Shown piece by piece: positions 30,408 through 39,010 of a DNA stretch of 64,000 bases. The notes beneath the pieces are model-generated. The model searched no databases, was not told where the DNA came from, and worked only from the letters and a program-made list of their open reading frames with translations. The translations under genes were made by a program, and so were the position numbers. Source of the stretch: Acidobacterium sp. S8 (GTDB taxonomy: Bacteria > Acidobacteriota > Terriglobia > Terriglobales > Acidobacteriaceae); the NCBI RefSeq assembly GCF_009765985.1, contig NZ_LMUM01000026.1, forward strand, positions 19,477 to 83,476. The letters are read 5' to 3'. Numbering within the stretch: the first letter of the stretch is position 1; the number at the start of each line of letters is the position of its first letter.

Positions 30408-30444
30408 GCAAAAGAAAATGGGAGCCGACGGGCGGCTCCCATTT
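30408..30444 (-). terminator. Rho-independent terminator after the interrupted receptor
   Basis: A perfect 12-base stem AAATGGGAGCCG (30416-30427) with CGGCTCCCATTT (30433-30444), loop of five. Read on the minus strand it is followed by TCTTTTG, suitable for termination. It separates the receptor from the DUF2339 gene. Confidence 0.8.
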
Positions 30445-30460
30445 CAGTGCGTCGCAAGGA

Positions 30461-31996
30461 TCAGTAAGTAAGCTTCAGACCAAACTGAATAATGCGTGGC
30501 TGAAAGGTGCCGGTGACCTGTCCGTTGCTTGTAGGAGTGCCGCCCGTAATGGAATTGACAGGAACGGTGGCTCCCGGCGCGAGGGTAGCGCTGGTCGTGC
30601 CCAGCGTTCCACCCAGGCCGCTGCTCGGCAGGTAGTAATTAGTGTGGTTAAAGAGGTTGTAAAACTCTGAGCGAAACTCAAGCTTCATGTTCTCGAGGGG
30701 CAGGCTGAACTTTTTATTCAATGCCATGTCGGTTTGATAGAAGGCTGGAGTGCGGCCTGGATTGCGCGAAGAGTTGCCGAAGGGGCTGAGCAGGTTTCCA
30801 GCTGCATCCTTGGTGGGAGGCAGAACGAAGGCTGCGTAATTGACGTATTGAATGTAGCCGGTGCCGGGAAGCTTTGACTTCTTGATAAGCGGCTGGCCGG
30901 GCACACGGTCCGGACGATAAAGGTTGGCTCCGCGATAGCTGGCTGTGATCTGCTGAGAAACCTGATTCGCTGAGCTGGGCGAATAGGTGATGTTGAAGGG
31001 AGTGCCCGCCTGCATGGTATTGATTGCGCTCACCTGCCAGCCGCCCAGGACTGCATCGACAAATCCATTTGAGCTGGAAAGGTAAGTGCGGCCACGTCCG
31101 ACGGGAAGATCGTAGACGAGGCTGGTAACATTCGCGATGGGCAGGTTGTAGTCCGATTGCGAATAGTCGGCGGCAATCTTGTTGCCATCCTGCGGAGAAG
31201 GCGTGTTGCCTTCGAGTGAGGCGCTGGCGTTGTCGAGCGAGTGCTGCCAGGTGAATGAGTTCAGCAAGGTTAATCCACCGACGAAGCGCTGTTCATAGCG
31301 GGCCTGCAGCGAATCGTAGTGCGAATAGAACTCGTTCAGAGCCTCGGTAATATCCGATGGCCAGTTGCTATACGGGCGAGCAAATCCATTCCTCGGGTTT
31401 TTCTGGTTTCCATTCAGGAAGCCCTGCAGCTTGACACCGTGATTGCCCACATATGCAACGTCGAAGACGATGTTCTTTGCGAGCTGGCGCTGCACGCTGA
31501 GGAAGTAGCTCTCAACGTAGCTGTCGCGGGTGTCTTTGGGAATGTAGGTGATGTTATCCGTCGCCTTATTGAAAACCGTCAACGAAGCAGGGAAGCCGCG
31601 ATCGATGGTGACGAAGCACGTGGTGGCGGGCGCGCCGATCGGGCACTGGCTGGCCGGTGACGGCGCCACTGTCTGCGATCCGACCGAAGCAAATTGCGCC
31701 TGCGGAGCATTGATGCCGAGAATGTCGCCGGAACCAGCGCGGGTGTAATGAACGAAGCTCATACCGAAGCCGCCATGAATGACTGTCTTGTCATCCGGCG
31801 AATAGGCAAAGCCGACGCGCGGGCCAAAGTCGGTAAAGTCAGGATTGACCAGTGTGCTGCCATAGACTCCACCGCCGCGGTACGGCGTAATCCCATCAGC
31901 TGCGATTGCGCCAGGGGTGATGGTGAGCACGGTCTGCGAAACAGGATCGAAGTTCGAGATATTGTTATTTTCCTCTGAGTAGGGCGAGCCGTATTC
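30461..31996 (-). pseudogene. TonB-dependent receptor, C-terminal part after in-frame stop
   Basis: Continuation, in the same frame, of the receptor beginning at 33943. After the TGA at 31999-31997 the frame reads EYGSPYSEENNNISNFDP and stays open for 511 codons to the normal end. It contains typical barrel stretches (GFAYSPDDKTVIHGGFGMSF, GGWQVSAINTMQAGTPFNI) and a terminal QFGLKLTY. Without its plug and export signal this half cannot work alone. It has no other lesion, so the stop codon appears recent, or could be a sequencing error. Confidence 0.85.
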
Positions 31997-33943
31997 TCAG
32001 CGCATGCCGTAGTTGAGCGTAAATTTAGGCGATATCTTCCAGTCATCCTGCGCGTAGACGTTGTCCATCGACGCACGAAGATGAGTAACGTAGTAGTTCG
32101 CTAACGCGTAGGAAGAAGGCATGCCAAAGAGGAAGTCTGCCCAATAGTTGTCGGCAACTGGGGACTTCGAGTTGAGGGCGGTGTAATCCGAGCTGAAGCC
32201 GAACGAGCCATAGAGCGGGTTGTTGTCGTTGACAGCCATCCACACATGTTCGTATTCGTAGCCGAACTTTATCGAGTGCTGGCCCTTCACCCAGGTGAAG
32301 TTGACCTTGGGATCAAGCAGAGAAGGGTCCTGCCATTGTGGGTTCGTGCTCTGGCGTCCGAAGGCGCTGAAGTTGGTAATGCCGATCGACGGCAGACCGC
32401 CAGCAACGATGGGATTCGTCGGCAATCCCGGAATGGTGATGGAGTCATTGCCGATGGAGAGCGTGAATTTGCCAGCCTTGGTGCGCGATAGACCGAGACG
32501 CGCATCGAGAACCTTGTTCGCACCAAAAAGATGCGTATAGCCGAGCGCGACTTGCTGATCCAGAACGCGGATCGTTCCGTTGGTCTGGCCATCGAGAGGC
32601 AACGGAATTGCCGGATAGTTAACGCCAGTCTCCTTGCGATCGCTCACACGCAGGAACCATGAGCTGTTGGCGTTCTGCTGCCAATCGAGGCGCAGATCGC
32701 CCTTGTCCGAATTGTCGGTGAAGGGGACAAGCAGCGCGTAATCATTGGAAGCAAGGCCCGTGGTTGGTGAACCTGCGATCGGGAGAGGAATCTGCCGGAA
32801 GAAGTTCACCACTTGCAGCGACGTGGGATTGAAGTCGCCGTCCGGGATTCGCTGGCCTGCTGCGTAAGTTTTGCCGGTGATCGGATTCTGTACCGGAACC
32901 ACCAGGGTGCCGTTCAGCTCATTCTGCGTCGGTAAAGTAAAGACGCCCAATGGCTTCAAGGTCTGGCGGAAGCCTTCGTAATCGAGGAAGAAGAAAAGCT
33001 TGTTCTTGAGGATGGGACCGCCAAAATTCATACCGAACTGGTTACGGTTGAAGGTGGGCTTCTGAAACGGAACAGGGCCAAGCGTACCAGTGAGCGTTGG
33101 CTTGAAGTAGCCAGCCGCGTTCAGGTCCGTATTACGGATAAATTCATACAGCAGAAAATGATAGTCGTTGGTTCCGGCCAGCGACGCCACGTTGATCGTC
33201 GCGCCCGAAGAACGGCCATATTCGGCGTTCTCATTGTTGGTAACGATCTGCCACTGCGAAACCGAATCCGGCGGAATGGCGATAATCTGGTTGTCGAAGC
33301 CCTGATTGCTCTCGCCGTAGGCATTGTTGTCCATGCCGTCGAGCAGGAAGTTATTGAACATGCTGCGCTGGCCGTTGACGTTATACGCTCCGGCGCGCAC
33401 GAGGCTGTTGACTGAGCTGGTGGTTGCCGCCGTGGGAGCTTGACGCGAGCCGGTGACGAGTGCCAGCAGATCGGAATAGTTACGGGTAACAAGCGGGTAA
33501 GCGGCGCTTTGGTAGCCGGTAATCACCTGTCCGCGCTGGCTCGATTCTGTTTCCAGCTGCAGGTGCACGTCGCTGACCTCGACTGTTTCAGTTGCTTGGC
33601 CAATTTGCAAGGCAAGGTCGATGCGCTGACGGCTGCCGACCGACAGGGTGACATTGTCGGCAACTGCGGTGTTGAAGTCGCTCATCGAAGCCGTCACGCG
33701 ATATACTCCGGCACGCAGCGAAGGTATTTCCCAGTCACCGCTGCCATTGGCAGTGACTTTGCTTTCTGTTCCTGTAGCAGTATTGGTTACAGTTACCGAT
33801 GCCCCGGCAACACTGGCGCCGCTGGCATCACGTATCGTTCCCACCAGGCTTCCATTTTCATACTGCGCGCTGGCCAATAGCGAAAACGACAGAACGAGGA
33901 AAACCCCGAAAAAACGCAAAAATGCTGTTTTATATGTAGGCAT
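31997..33943 (-). pseudogene. TonB-dependent receptor, N-terminal part ending at a premature TGA
   Basis: 648 residues: signal peptide (1-27, ending LLASAQ), carboxypeptidase-regulatory-like domain (LVGTIRDASGASVAGASVTV), plug with LLDGMDNNAYGES, and the first barrel strands. It stops at ...LNYGMR followed by TGA. In the other receptors here the equivalent position is aromatic (GLRY-E), so a TGG-to-TGA change of a Trp codon is the simplest reading. The truncated barrel would not insert properly. The full original length would be about 1160 codons. It is divergent from the response regulator gene. Confidence 0.88.
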
Positions 33944-34094
33944 TAGCTAAACCTTAACGGCGGCCCAATAATAATTGTTGAAAAGAGTGTGAACGCAAGA
34001 TGAAACCGATACTCTAGGTCGGAACGTACCTTCGATGGTACCCTTCAGAGAGGCGATGTTTTGGGCCGCCCCCGCTGTTGAATAGTTCACCCCC

Positions 34095-34805
34095 ATGAAT
34101 GCAGACAGACCCGGACGCATTGCAGACGACAAAACGGATGGAAAGCCACGCATCCGCGTGCTGGTTGCCGACGAGCATCCAGTCATACGTATTGGTGTAG
34201 AGAATCTGCTCCAGCTGGAGCCTAGCTTCGAGTATGCCGGGGAGGCAGGCACCGGCGAAGAAGCGATGGCTCGCACTTTGGAACTCGATCCTCACATCCT
34301 GCTGCTTGGCCTGAGCCTGCCTGATCTGCCCGCACTGGAGACGATGCGGGCCGTCATCAGTGGCTCACATTCCACCAAAACTATTCTGCTGACCGAGGCG
34401 ATTTCTCAGCAGATCATTCTTGAAGGCTTGCAGCTTGGTGCGCGCGGCATCGTTATGAAAGCAGCGCTTATGGATCACCTTGCTGCCGCCATTCGGGCCG
34501 TGTCGGGCGGAAGGTACTGGATCGAAGACCATCCCGCCACGAGTCTCGTGCAGGCACTTCACGATATCAGCCGCAATCCCACACCTGTTCCGAAGAGCGC
34601 TCCACCGCTGACGCCACGCGAGCTTGAAGTGGTAGGCTGCGTCGTAAGGGGCGGCAGCAATCGCGATATCGCCCAGCAATTCAACCTCAGCGAAGAGACC
34701 ATCAAGCGGCATCTCTCGAATATTTTTGAGAAAACCGGCGTCTCTACGCGCCTTGAGCTGGCGCTGTACGCCATCGAGCATCAATTGGTTGCTCTGCCCG
34801 CCTGA
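34095..34805 (+). CDS. LuxR/NarL-type response regulator with degenerate receiver
   Basis: 236-residue transcription regulator. Residues 19-140 are a receiver domain with the acidic pair (VADEHP), the Thr (ILLTEA) and the Lys (GIVMKAA), but the phospho-acceptor Asp is replaced by Gly72 in HILLLGLSLPDL, so classical phosphorylation is not possible. Residues 170-232 form a LuxR HTH (LTPRELEVVGCVVRGGSNRDIAQQFNLS split over the scaffold and recognition helices). There is no histidine kinase beside it. It is divergent from the interrupted receptor, which it may have controlled (inference). ATG 34095 lacks a clear ribosome site. Confidence 0.9.
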   Translation: MNADRPGRIADDKTDGKPRIRVLVADEHPVIRIGVENLLQLEPSFEYAGEAGTGEEAMARTLELDPHILLLGLSLPDLPALETMRAVISGSHSTKTILLTEAISQQIILEGLQLGARGIVMKAALMDHLAAAIRAVSGGRYWIEDHPATSLVQALHDISRNPTPVPKSAPPLTPRELEVVGCVVRGGSNRDIAQQFNLSEETIKRHLSNIFEKTGVSTRLELALYAIEHQLVALPA

Positions 34806-34931
34806 TTTATTTCTTCTTATCTTCCTCGTTCAACAGACCACCCGCACTTTTCCGTGAGCATCCTTTGTAATGCGCGCCGTATTGCGCCTTTGTGCTTTAC
34901 CCGAAAGAAGCAAGGAGCTCGAAAGAAAAAT

Positions 34932-36530
34932 ATGAAACAGCAAGTGTTACTTTTACTCTTCGCCTCAGCGTTGTGCGGTACCGTCTATGCCCAGGAAATG
35001 AATCCCACAGCCACGCAGCAATGGCCGCAAAACCAGCAGCAGACGCAGAATCCGCAGGCTGAGATGCGTGATGGCGTCCCGGTTTACAAAGTGCAGGTCG
35101 TAGGCCGTGATATTCCTGCGATCAATTACTTTCATCGCAGCGGGAGCACGAAAATCGGCTTTCAGGGCACCAGTCTCCTGCCTGAAGCAAAGGGCTCAGC
35201 TTCTGTCGAGAGCGGTCGGGGAAGGCTTACGATCAATGCAAAATTTGAAGGTCTGCGCCCGGCAAACAGCTTCGGCGTCGAATATCTGACCTATGTCCTG
35301 TGGGCCATCACCCCGGAAGGACGTCCATCGAACCTCGGTGAAATTTTACCCTCCCGTTCCAAAAACGAGATTACGGTCACCACTCCGCTGCAGGCTTTCG
35401 GCCTGGTTATTACCGCCGAGCCTTATTACGCCGTCACCATGCCGAGTGACATTGTCGTGATGCAGAACTCTGTGATGAACGACAAGACGCAGGGCATCAT
35501 CGAGCAGGTGAATGCGCATTATTCCTTGTTGCCACGCGGCGCTTACACGCAAACGGCGGGCCGGAACAGCGTGCTGCATCCGATCACTCGCAATGAAGCA
35601 TGGCCGCTTGAGCTTTATGAAGCGATCAACGCGGTACAGATTGCTGAAGCTGCCGGAGCCGACAAGTATGCGCCTGATACTCTGGCGACTGCGAAGCAGA
35701 ATCTTCAGAACGCGCAGGATCTGGAAGAGCATAAGAGCCGTCAGAAAGAGCTGATCACCTACGCGCGAGCTGCTGTGCAGACAGCCGAAGATGCTCGCAT
35801 CATGACCATTCGCAAGATGCGGGCGGAGGATGAAGCTAATACGAAGCAGGCGGCGCAGAATGCGCAGCTTGCCGCAGCCCAGTCCCAGGCAGCTGCCGAC
35901 CAGGCTGCTGCGGAACGCGCACGCGCAGAGGCGCGCGAAGCGGAAGCGGAAGCGGAGGCGGCTCGCGCTCAGCGGCAAACGCAACGTGCCAACGACCAGA
36001 CTGACCAGATGCGCGAACGGCTCAAGGCGCAGCTCAATCAGGTGCTGGCCACGCGTGAAACCGCACGCGGTCTGGTAATGAATATGTCCGATGTTCTTTT
36101 CGACTTTAATAAGTTCACGTTGAAGCCGGAAGCCAGGGAGAAACTCGCCAAAGTATCAGGGATTCTGCTCGCTTATCCGGGATTGACGATGCAGGTGGAG
36201 GGCTATACCGACAACATTGGCTCGGATGAGTACAACCAGAAGCTTTCCGAACAGCGCGCTGGCGCCGTACGCGATTATCTGGTGGCACAGGGTGTCGCGC
36301 AGCCTGGAATTACTGCAACTGGCTATGGGAAAAGCGATCCTGTCGCCGACAACTCAACCAACGATGGCCGTGCACAAAACCGCCGTGTCCAGCTTGTAGT
36401 TTCGGGCAACTCTATCGGCGTGCAGCAGCAGGGCCCCGGTCAGCAGGGTGATGCAGCGGCTCCACCCGAAAATGCTCCTCCACCACAGCCGCCGAACAGC
36501 GGTGTTTCTAATCCACCAGGGCCACAGTAA
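34932..36530 (+). CDS. OmpA-family peptidoglycan-associated protein
   Basis: Exported envelope protein of 532 residues from ATG 34932, with signal peptide 1-20 (ending TVYAQ). Residues about 50-190 form a beta-rich domain of unknown role. Residues about 225-375 are helical and, from about 300, Ala/Glu/Arg-rich, likely a long coiled coil. Residues about 380-500 are an OmpA-type domain (FDFNKFTLKPEA, VEGYTDNIGSDEYNQKLSEQRA, NRRVQLVV) that binds diaminopimelate in the cell wall. The tail is Gln/Pro-rich. It probably tethers the outer membrane to peptidoglycan. A strong terminator follows. Confidence 0.9.
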   Translation: MKQQVLLLLFASALCGTVYAQEMNPTATQQWPQNQQQTQNPQAEMRDGVPVYKVQVVGRDIPAINYFHRSGSTKIGFQGTSLLPEAKGSASVESGRGRLTINAKFEGLRPANSFGVEYLTYVLWAITPEGRPSNLGEILPSRSKNEITVTTPLQAFGLVITAEPYYAVTMPSDIVVMQNSVMNDKTQGIIEQVNAHYSLLPRGAYTQTAGRNSVLHPITRNEAWPLELYEAINAVQIAEAAGADKYAPDTLATAKQNLQNAQDLEEHKSRQKELITYARAAVQTAEDARIMTIRKMRAEDEANTKQAAQNAQLAAAQSQAAADQAAAERARAEAREAEAEAEAARAQRQTQRANDQTDQMRERLKAQLNQVLATRETARGLVMNMSDVLFDFNKFTLKPEAREKLAKVSGILLAYPGLTMQVEGYTDNIGSDEYNQKLSEQRAGAVRDYLVAQGVAQPGITATGYGKSDPVADNSTNDGRAQNRRVQLVVSGNSIGVQQQGPGQQGDAAAPPENAPPPQPPNSGVSNPPGPQ

Positions 36531-36545
36531 AGAGAATTCTCCGAC

Positions 36546-36580
36546 ATAGGGCTGCCCGCCAAGGCAGCCCTATTTTTTTT
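36546..36580 (+). terminator. Rho-independent terminator after the OmpA-like gene
   Basis: Stem ATAGGGCTGCC (36546-36556) with GGCAGCCCTAT (36563-36573), loop of six, running into eight T. It begins 16 bases after the stop codon. Confidence 0.92.
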
Positions 36581-36635
36581 GCTTTTGGCCAACTCGCAAA
36601 ATCCTGCCGTTCTCTGTCATCATCTAACCGTACAT

Positions 36636-37529
36636 ATGCAAATCACATTTCTGGCTACCGGTCAGATGGGAACGGCCATCGCGTCTCATCTCATGAAGCA
36701 GGGCCATAAGCTCACTGTCTGGAATCGCACGCAATCGAAGCTTCAGCCGCTTCTCGAAGAGGGGGCGACGGCTGCGCGGACTCCTGCTGAAGCGGTAAAA
36801 CAGTGCGAAGTCGTCTTTTCCATGCCGATGGACGATGCGTCGCTGGAGGCCATTGTCTTCGGGGATCATGGGCTGCTTGATACTCTGCCTGCATCCGCGA
36901 TTCATGTTTCGCTCAGCACCATCAGCGTGCAGCTCTCGCAAAAGTTGGCTGTAGAGCACTCGATACGTAAACAGAACTTCGTCGGGGCGCCGGTTTTTGG
37001 TCGTCCCAATATCGCTGCCGAAGGCAAGCTCTGGATTACTGCTGCGGGAAAGCAGGATGCCATCGAAAAAGTGCGTCCCCTGCTCGAATCTTTCAGCCGC
37101 GGGATCACCATTGTGGGCGATAAGCCGTACAAGGCGCACGCGCTCAAAATCGGCGGCAATTTTCTTATCACGGCCATGATCGCCGCGCTCAGCGAAGGAT
37201 TTGTCTATGCCGAGTCGCAGAGCATCGATCCAGCTCTTTATATTGAGGCGGTCAACGCAGCGCTCTTTCGGTCGCCATTTTATGAGGCTTACGCCAAGGT
37301 GATGCTGCACCCGCCAGAAACGCCCGGAGCGACTATTGCGCTCGGGCAAAAAGATACGCGCCTCTTCCGCGAGGCGGCAGCGGCTACGAATACGAGAACG
37401 CCGCTGGCCGACCACTTTCAGGAAACGCTGCACGAGGCCGAAGAAGCCGGGCTACGCGACCACGACTGGGCTGCGGGATATTACCAGTTCGTGCGCAGTA
37501 TTTCGCACATAACGCATAAATTAGGATGA
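36636..37529 (+). CDS. NAD(P)-dependent oxidoreductase, 3-hydroxyisobutyrate dehydrogenase family
   Basis: Beta-hydroxyacid dehydrogenase-type enzyme of 297 residues from ATG 36636. The Rossmann loop reads FLATGQMGTAIA, a variant of the usual GxGxMG. VWNRT ends strand 2, favouring NADP. GAPVFGRP is the substrate loop and KIGGNF carries the probable catalytic lysine. The hydroxyacid or imine substrate cannot be inferred; the imine-reductase branch is possible. An SDR gene follows four bases later, so the two form an operon behind the terminator at 36546. Confidence 0.88.
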   Translation: MQITFLATGQMGTAIASHLMKQGHKLTVWNRTQSKLQPLLEEGATAARTPAEAVKQCEVVFSMPMDDASLEAIVFGDHGLLDTLPASAIHVSLSTISVQLSQKLAVEHSIRKQNFVGAPVFGRPNIAAEGKLWITAAGKQDAIEKVRPLLESFSRGITIVGDKPYKAHALKIGGNFLITAMIAALSEGFVYAESQSIDPALYIEAVNAALFRSPFYEAYAKVMLHPPETPGATIALGQKDTRLFREAAAATNTRTPLADHFQETLHEAEEAGLRDHDWAAGYYQFVRSISHITHKLG

Positions 37530-37533
37530 CTGC

Positions 37534-38310
37534 ATGCAGAAATTGACCGGCAAAATCGCCTTTGTCACCGGAGCCAGCTCCGGCATCGGAGAAGCTACCG
37601 CCCACGCCTTCGCTGCCGAAGGCGCCCGCCTGTTACTCGCCGCCCGCAGAACCGATCGTTTTGCCGAGTTGACGTCCAAACTCAAAAAGGCTGGAGCCCA
37701 GGATGTGCATACATTCTCGCTGGACGTTCGAGATGCAGCCCAGGTCGCCAGTGCCGTCGACAAACTCCCGGAAGCCTGGAAGGCTATCGATATTCTGGTG
37801 AATAACGCCGGATTGAGCCGCGGGCTCGACAAGGTGTACGAAGGCAAGCTGCAGGACTGGGACGAGATGATCGATACCAACGTCAAAGGACTGCTGTATG
37901 TCACTCGAGCCGTGGTTCCGGGTATGGTGGCACGCGGAAGCGGCCATATCGTCAGCATGGGATCGACTGCCGGGGAGATGACCTATCCCGGCGGCGCTGT
38001 CTATTGCGGAAGCAAAGCGGCGGAACACGCCATCAACGACGGCTTGCGCCAGGATCTGTTGGGCACGCCGGTGCGTGTTACCAGCATCGATCCCGGCATG
38101 GTGGAAACAGAATTCAGCAAGGTGCGTTTTCGCGGCGACAAGGAACGCGCCGCCAAGGTCTACCAGGGGCTGACCCCCCTGCAGGCGGCCGACGTCGCCG
38201 ATGCGATTCTATGGGCAGTCACCAGACCGCCGCACGTAAACATTGCACGCGTTCTGCTGACCAGCATCGATCAGGCAAACTCGCTGCTCTTCAACCGCAA
38301 GCAAGCGTAA
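37534..38310 (+). CDS. Short-chain dehydrogenase/reductase (SDR)
   Basis: Classical SDR of 258 residues. The cofactor loop TGASSGIG is at 12-19, NNAG stabilises the central sheet, the catalytic Ser lies in SMGSTAGEM, and YCGSK provides Tyr and Lys. An Arg pair after strand 2 (AARRTDR) favours NADP(H). The sequence resembles YdfG-like 3-hydroxy acid/serine dehydrogenases, but the substrate is not certain. It starts four bases after the preceding dehydrogenase gene. Confidence 0.9.
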   Translation: MQKLTGKIAFVTGASSGIGEATAHAFAAEGARLLLAARRTDRFAELTSKLKKAGAQDVHTFSLDVRDAAQVASAVDKLPEAWKAIDILVNNAGLSRGLDKVYEGKLQDWDEMIDTNVKGLLYVTRAVVPGMVARGSGHIVSMGSTAGEMTYPGGAVYCGSKAAEHAINDGLRQDLLGTPVRVTSIDPGMVETEFSKVRFRGDKERAAKVYQGLTPLQAADVADAILWAVTRPPHVNIARVLLTSIDQANSLLFNRKQA

Positions 38311-38313
38311 AAG

Positions 38314-38553
38314 CTACGATATCGAGGACAGGCGCGATTCAATATGCGCCAATGCCGCTTCGAGGGCAGCGCGACGGTGCGGACTTGAAGTACGCTCGTC
38401 CAGAATCCGCTCGCGCTGCAGTTCCAGTTCCTGAACCTGACGCTTCTGTGCGGCCTCTGCAGCCGCCTTCGGCCCCCCGTTCATTTGTTCTGGTTCTGCC
38501 TGCTTTTCTGCCACTTGCTCCTCCACGGATTTACTCTCCCAACCTCTAGCCAT
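38314..38553 (-). CDS. Small charged coiled-coil protein, conserved hypothetical
   Basis: About 80 residues from ATG 38553, beginning MARGWESKSVEEQ, an N-terminus I recall from other acidobacterial hypothetical proteins. The rest is Glu/Gln/Arg/Ala-rich and probably one or two long helices (AAEAAQKRQVQELELQRERI). AGGAG lies very close to this ATG, so a start slightly upstream at 38586 is also possible. It converges on the SDR gene with a 3-base gap. Function unknown. Confidence 0.65.
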   Translation of the reverse strand: MARGWESKSVEEQVAEKQAEPEQMNGGPKAAAEAAQKRQVQELELQRERILDERTSSPHRRAALEAALAHIESRLSSIS

Positions 38554-39010
38554 ACTCCTATGGTAACGCTTCCCGCGCGTATTCATGCTCCGAGACGTCG
38601 CATTTCGACGAGCGGATGGATTACGAAGGTGGCAAAAGCGCATTTTTTGATGCGCGTTGTGCTGTTTGTTGAACCGAAATCGAGCAAAGTTTTGTGCAGA
38701 TTGCTATTCTGCGTCCTAATCCCAATTTGAATTCTATTCCTCATGCCGCATTCAGCCTGTTTCAAAAGGCTGCCAAAAGGGATTTAAAAACGTAGTTAAC
38801 GTCGCTATTTTGCACCCTTCCTGTCCTGATTCGAACCTCTTTTCCGAAAATTTACCTGATAAGAACCGTATGACTTGCGGCAAAGACCTTATCAGCCGTT
38901 ATCTCCGATCCGTATAAACGCGCTGGTTCTGAATAATTTCTGAGGTTCAGCTATCTCCTTACAAATGTTCGCGAAAGGAGAAGGGGGAACTCAGTTTTTG
39001 GAGGCAAGCG
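38554..39010. other. Intergenic region upstream of the carbohydrate receptor
   Basis: About 450 bases separating divergent genes. It is visibly more AT-rich than its surroundings, especially 38760-38960, and should hold the promoter of the receptor operon. The ribosome site GGAGG is at 39000-39004. I see no gene, tRNA or convincing operator. Confidence 0.4.

Noticed and set aside
31997..31999. TGA as selenocysteine codon
   Set aside because: The site is aromatic in related receptors, no redox role is known there, and no SECIS-like hairpin is evident directly downstream.
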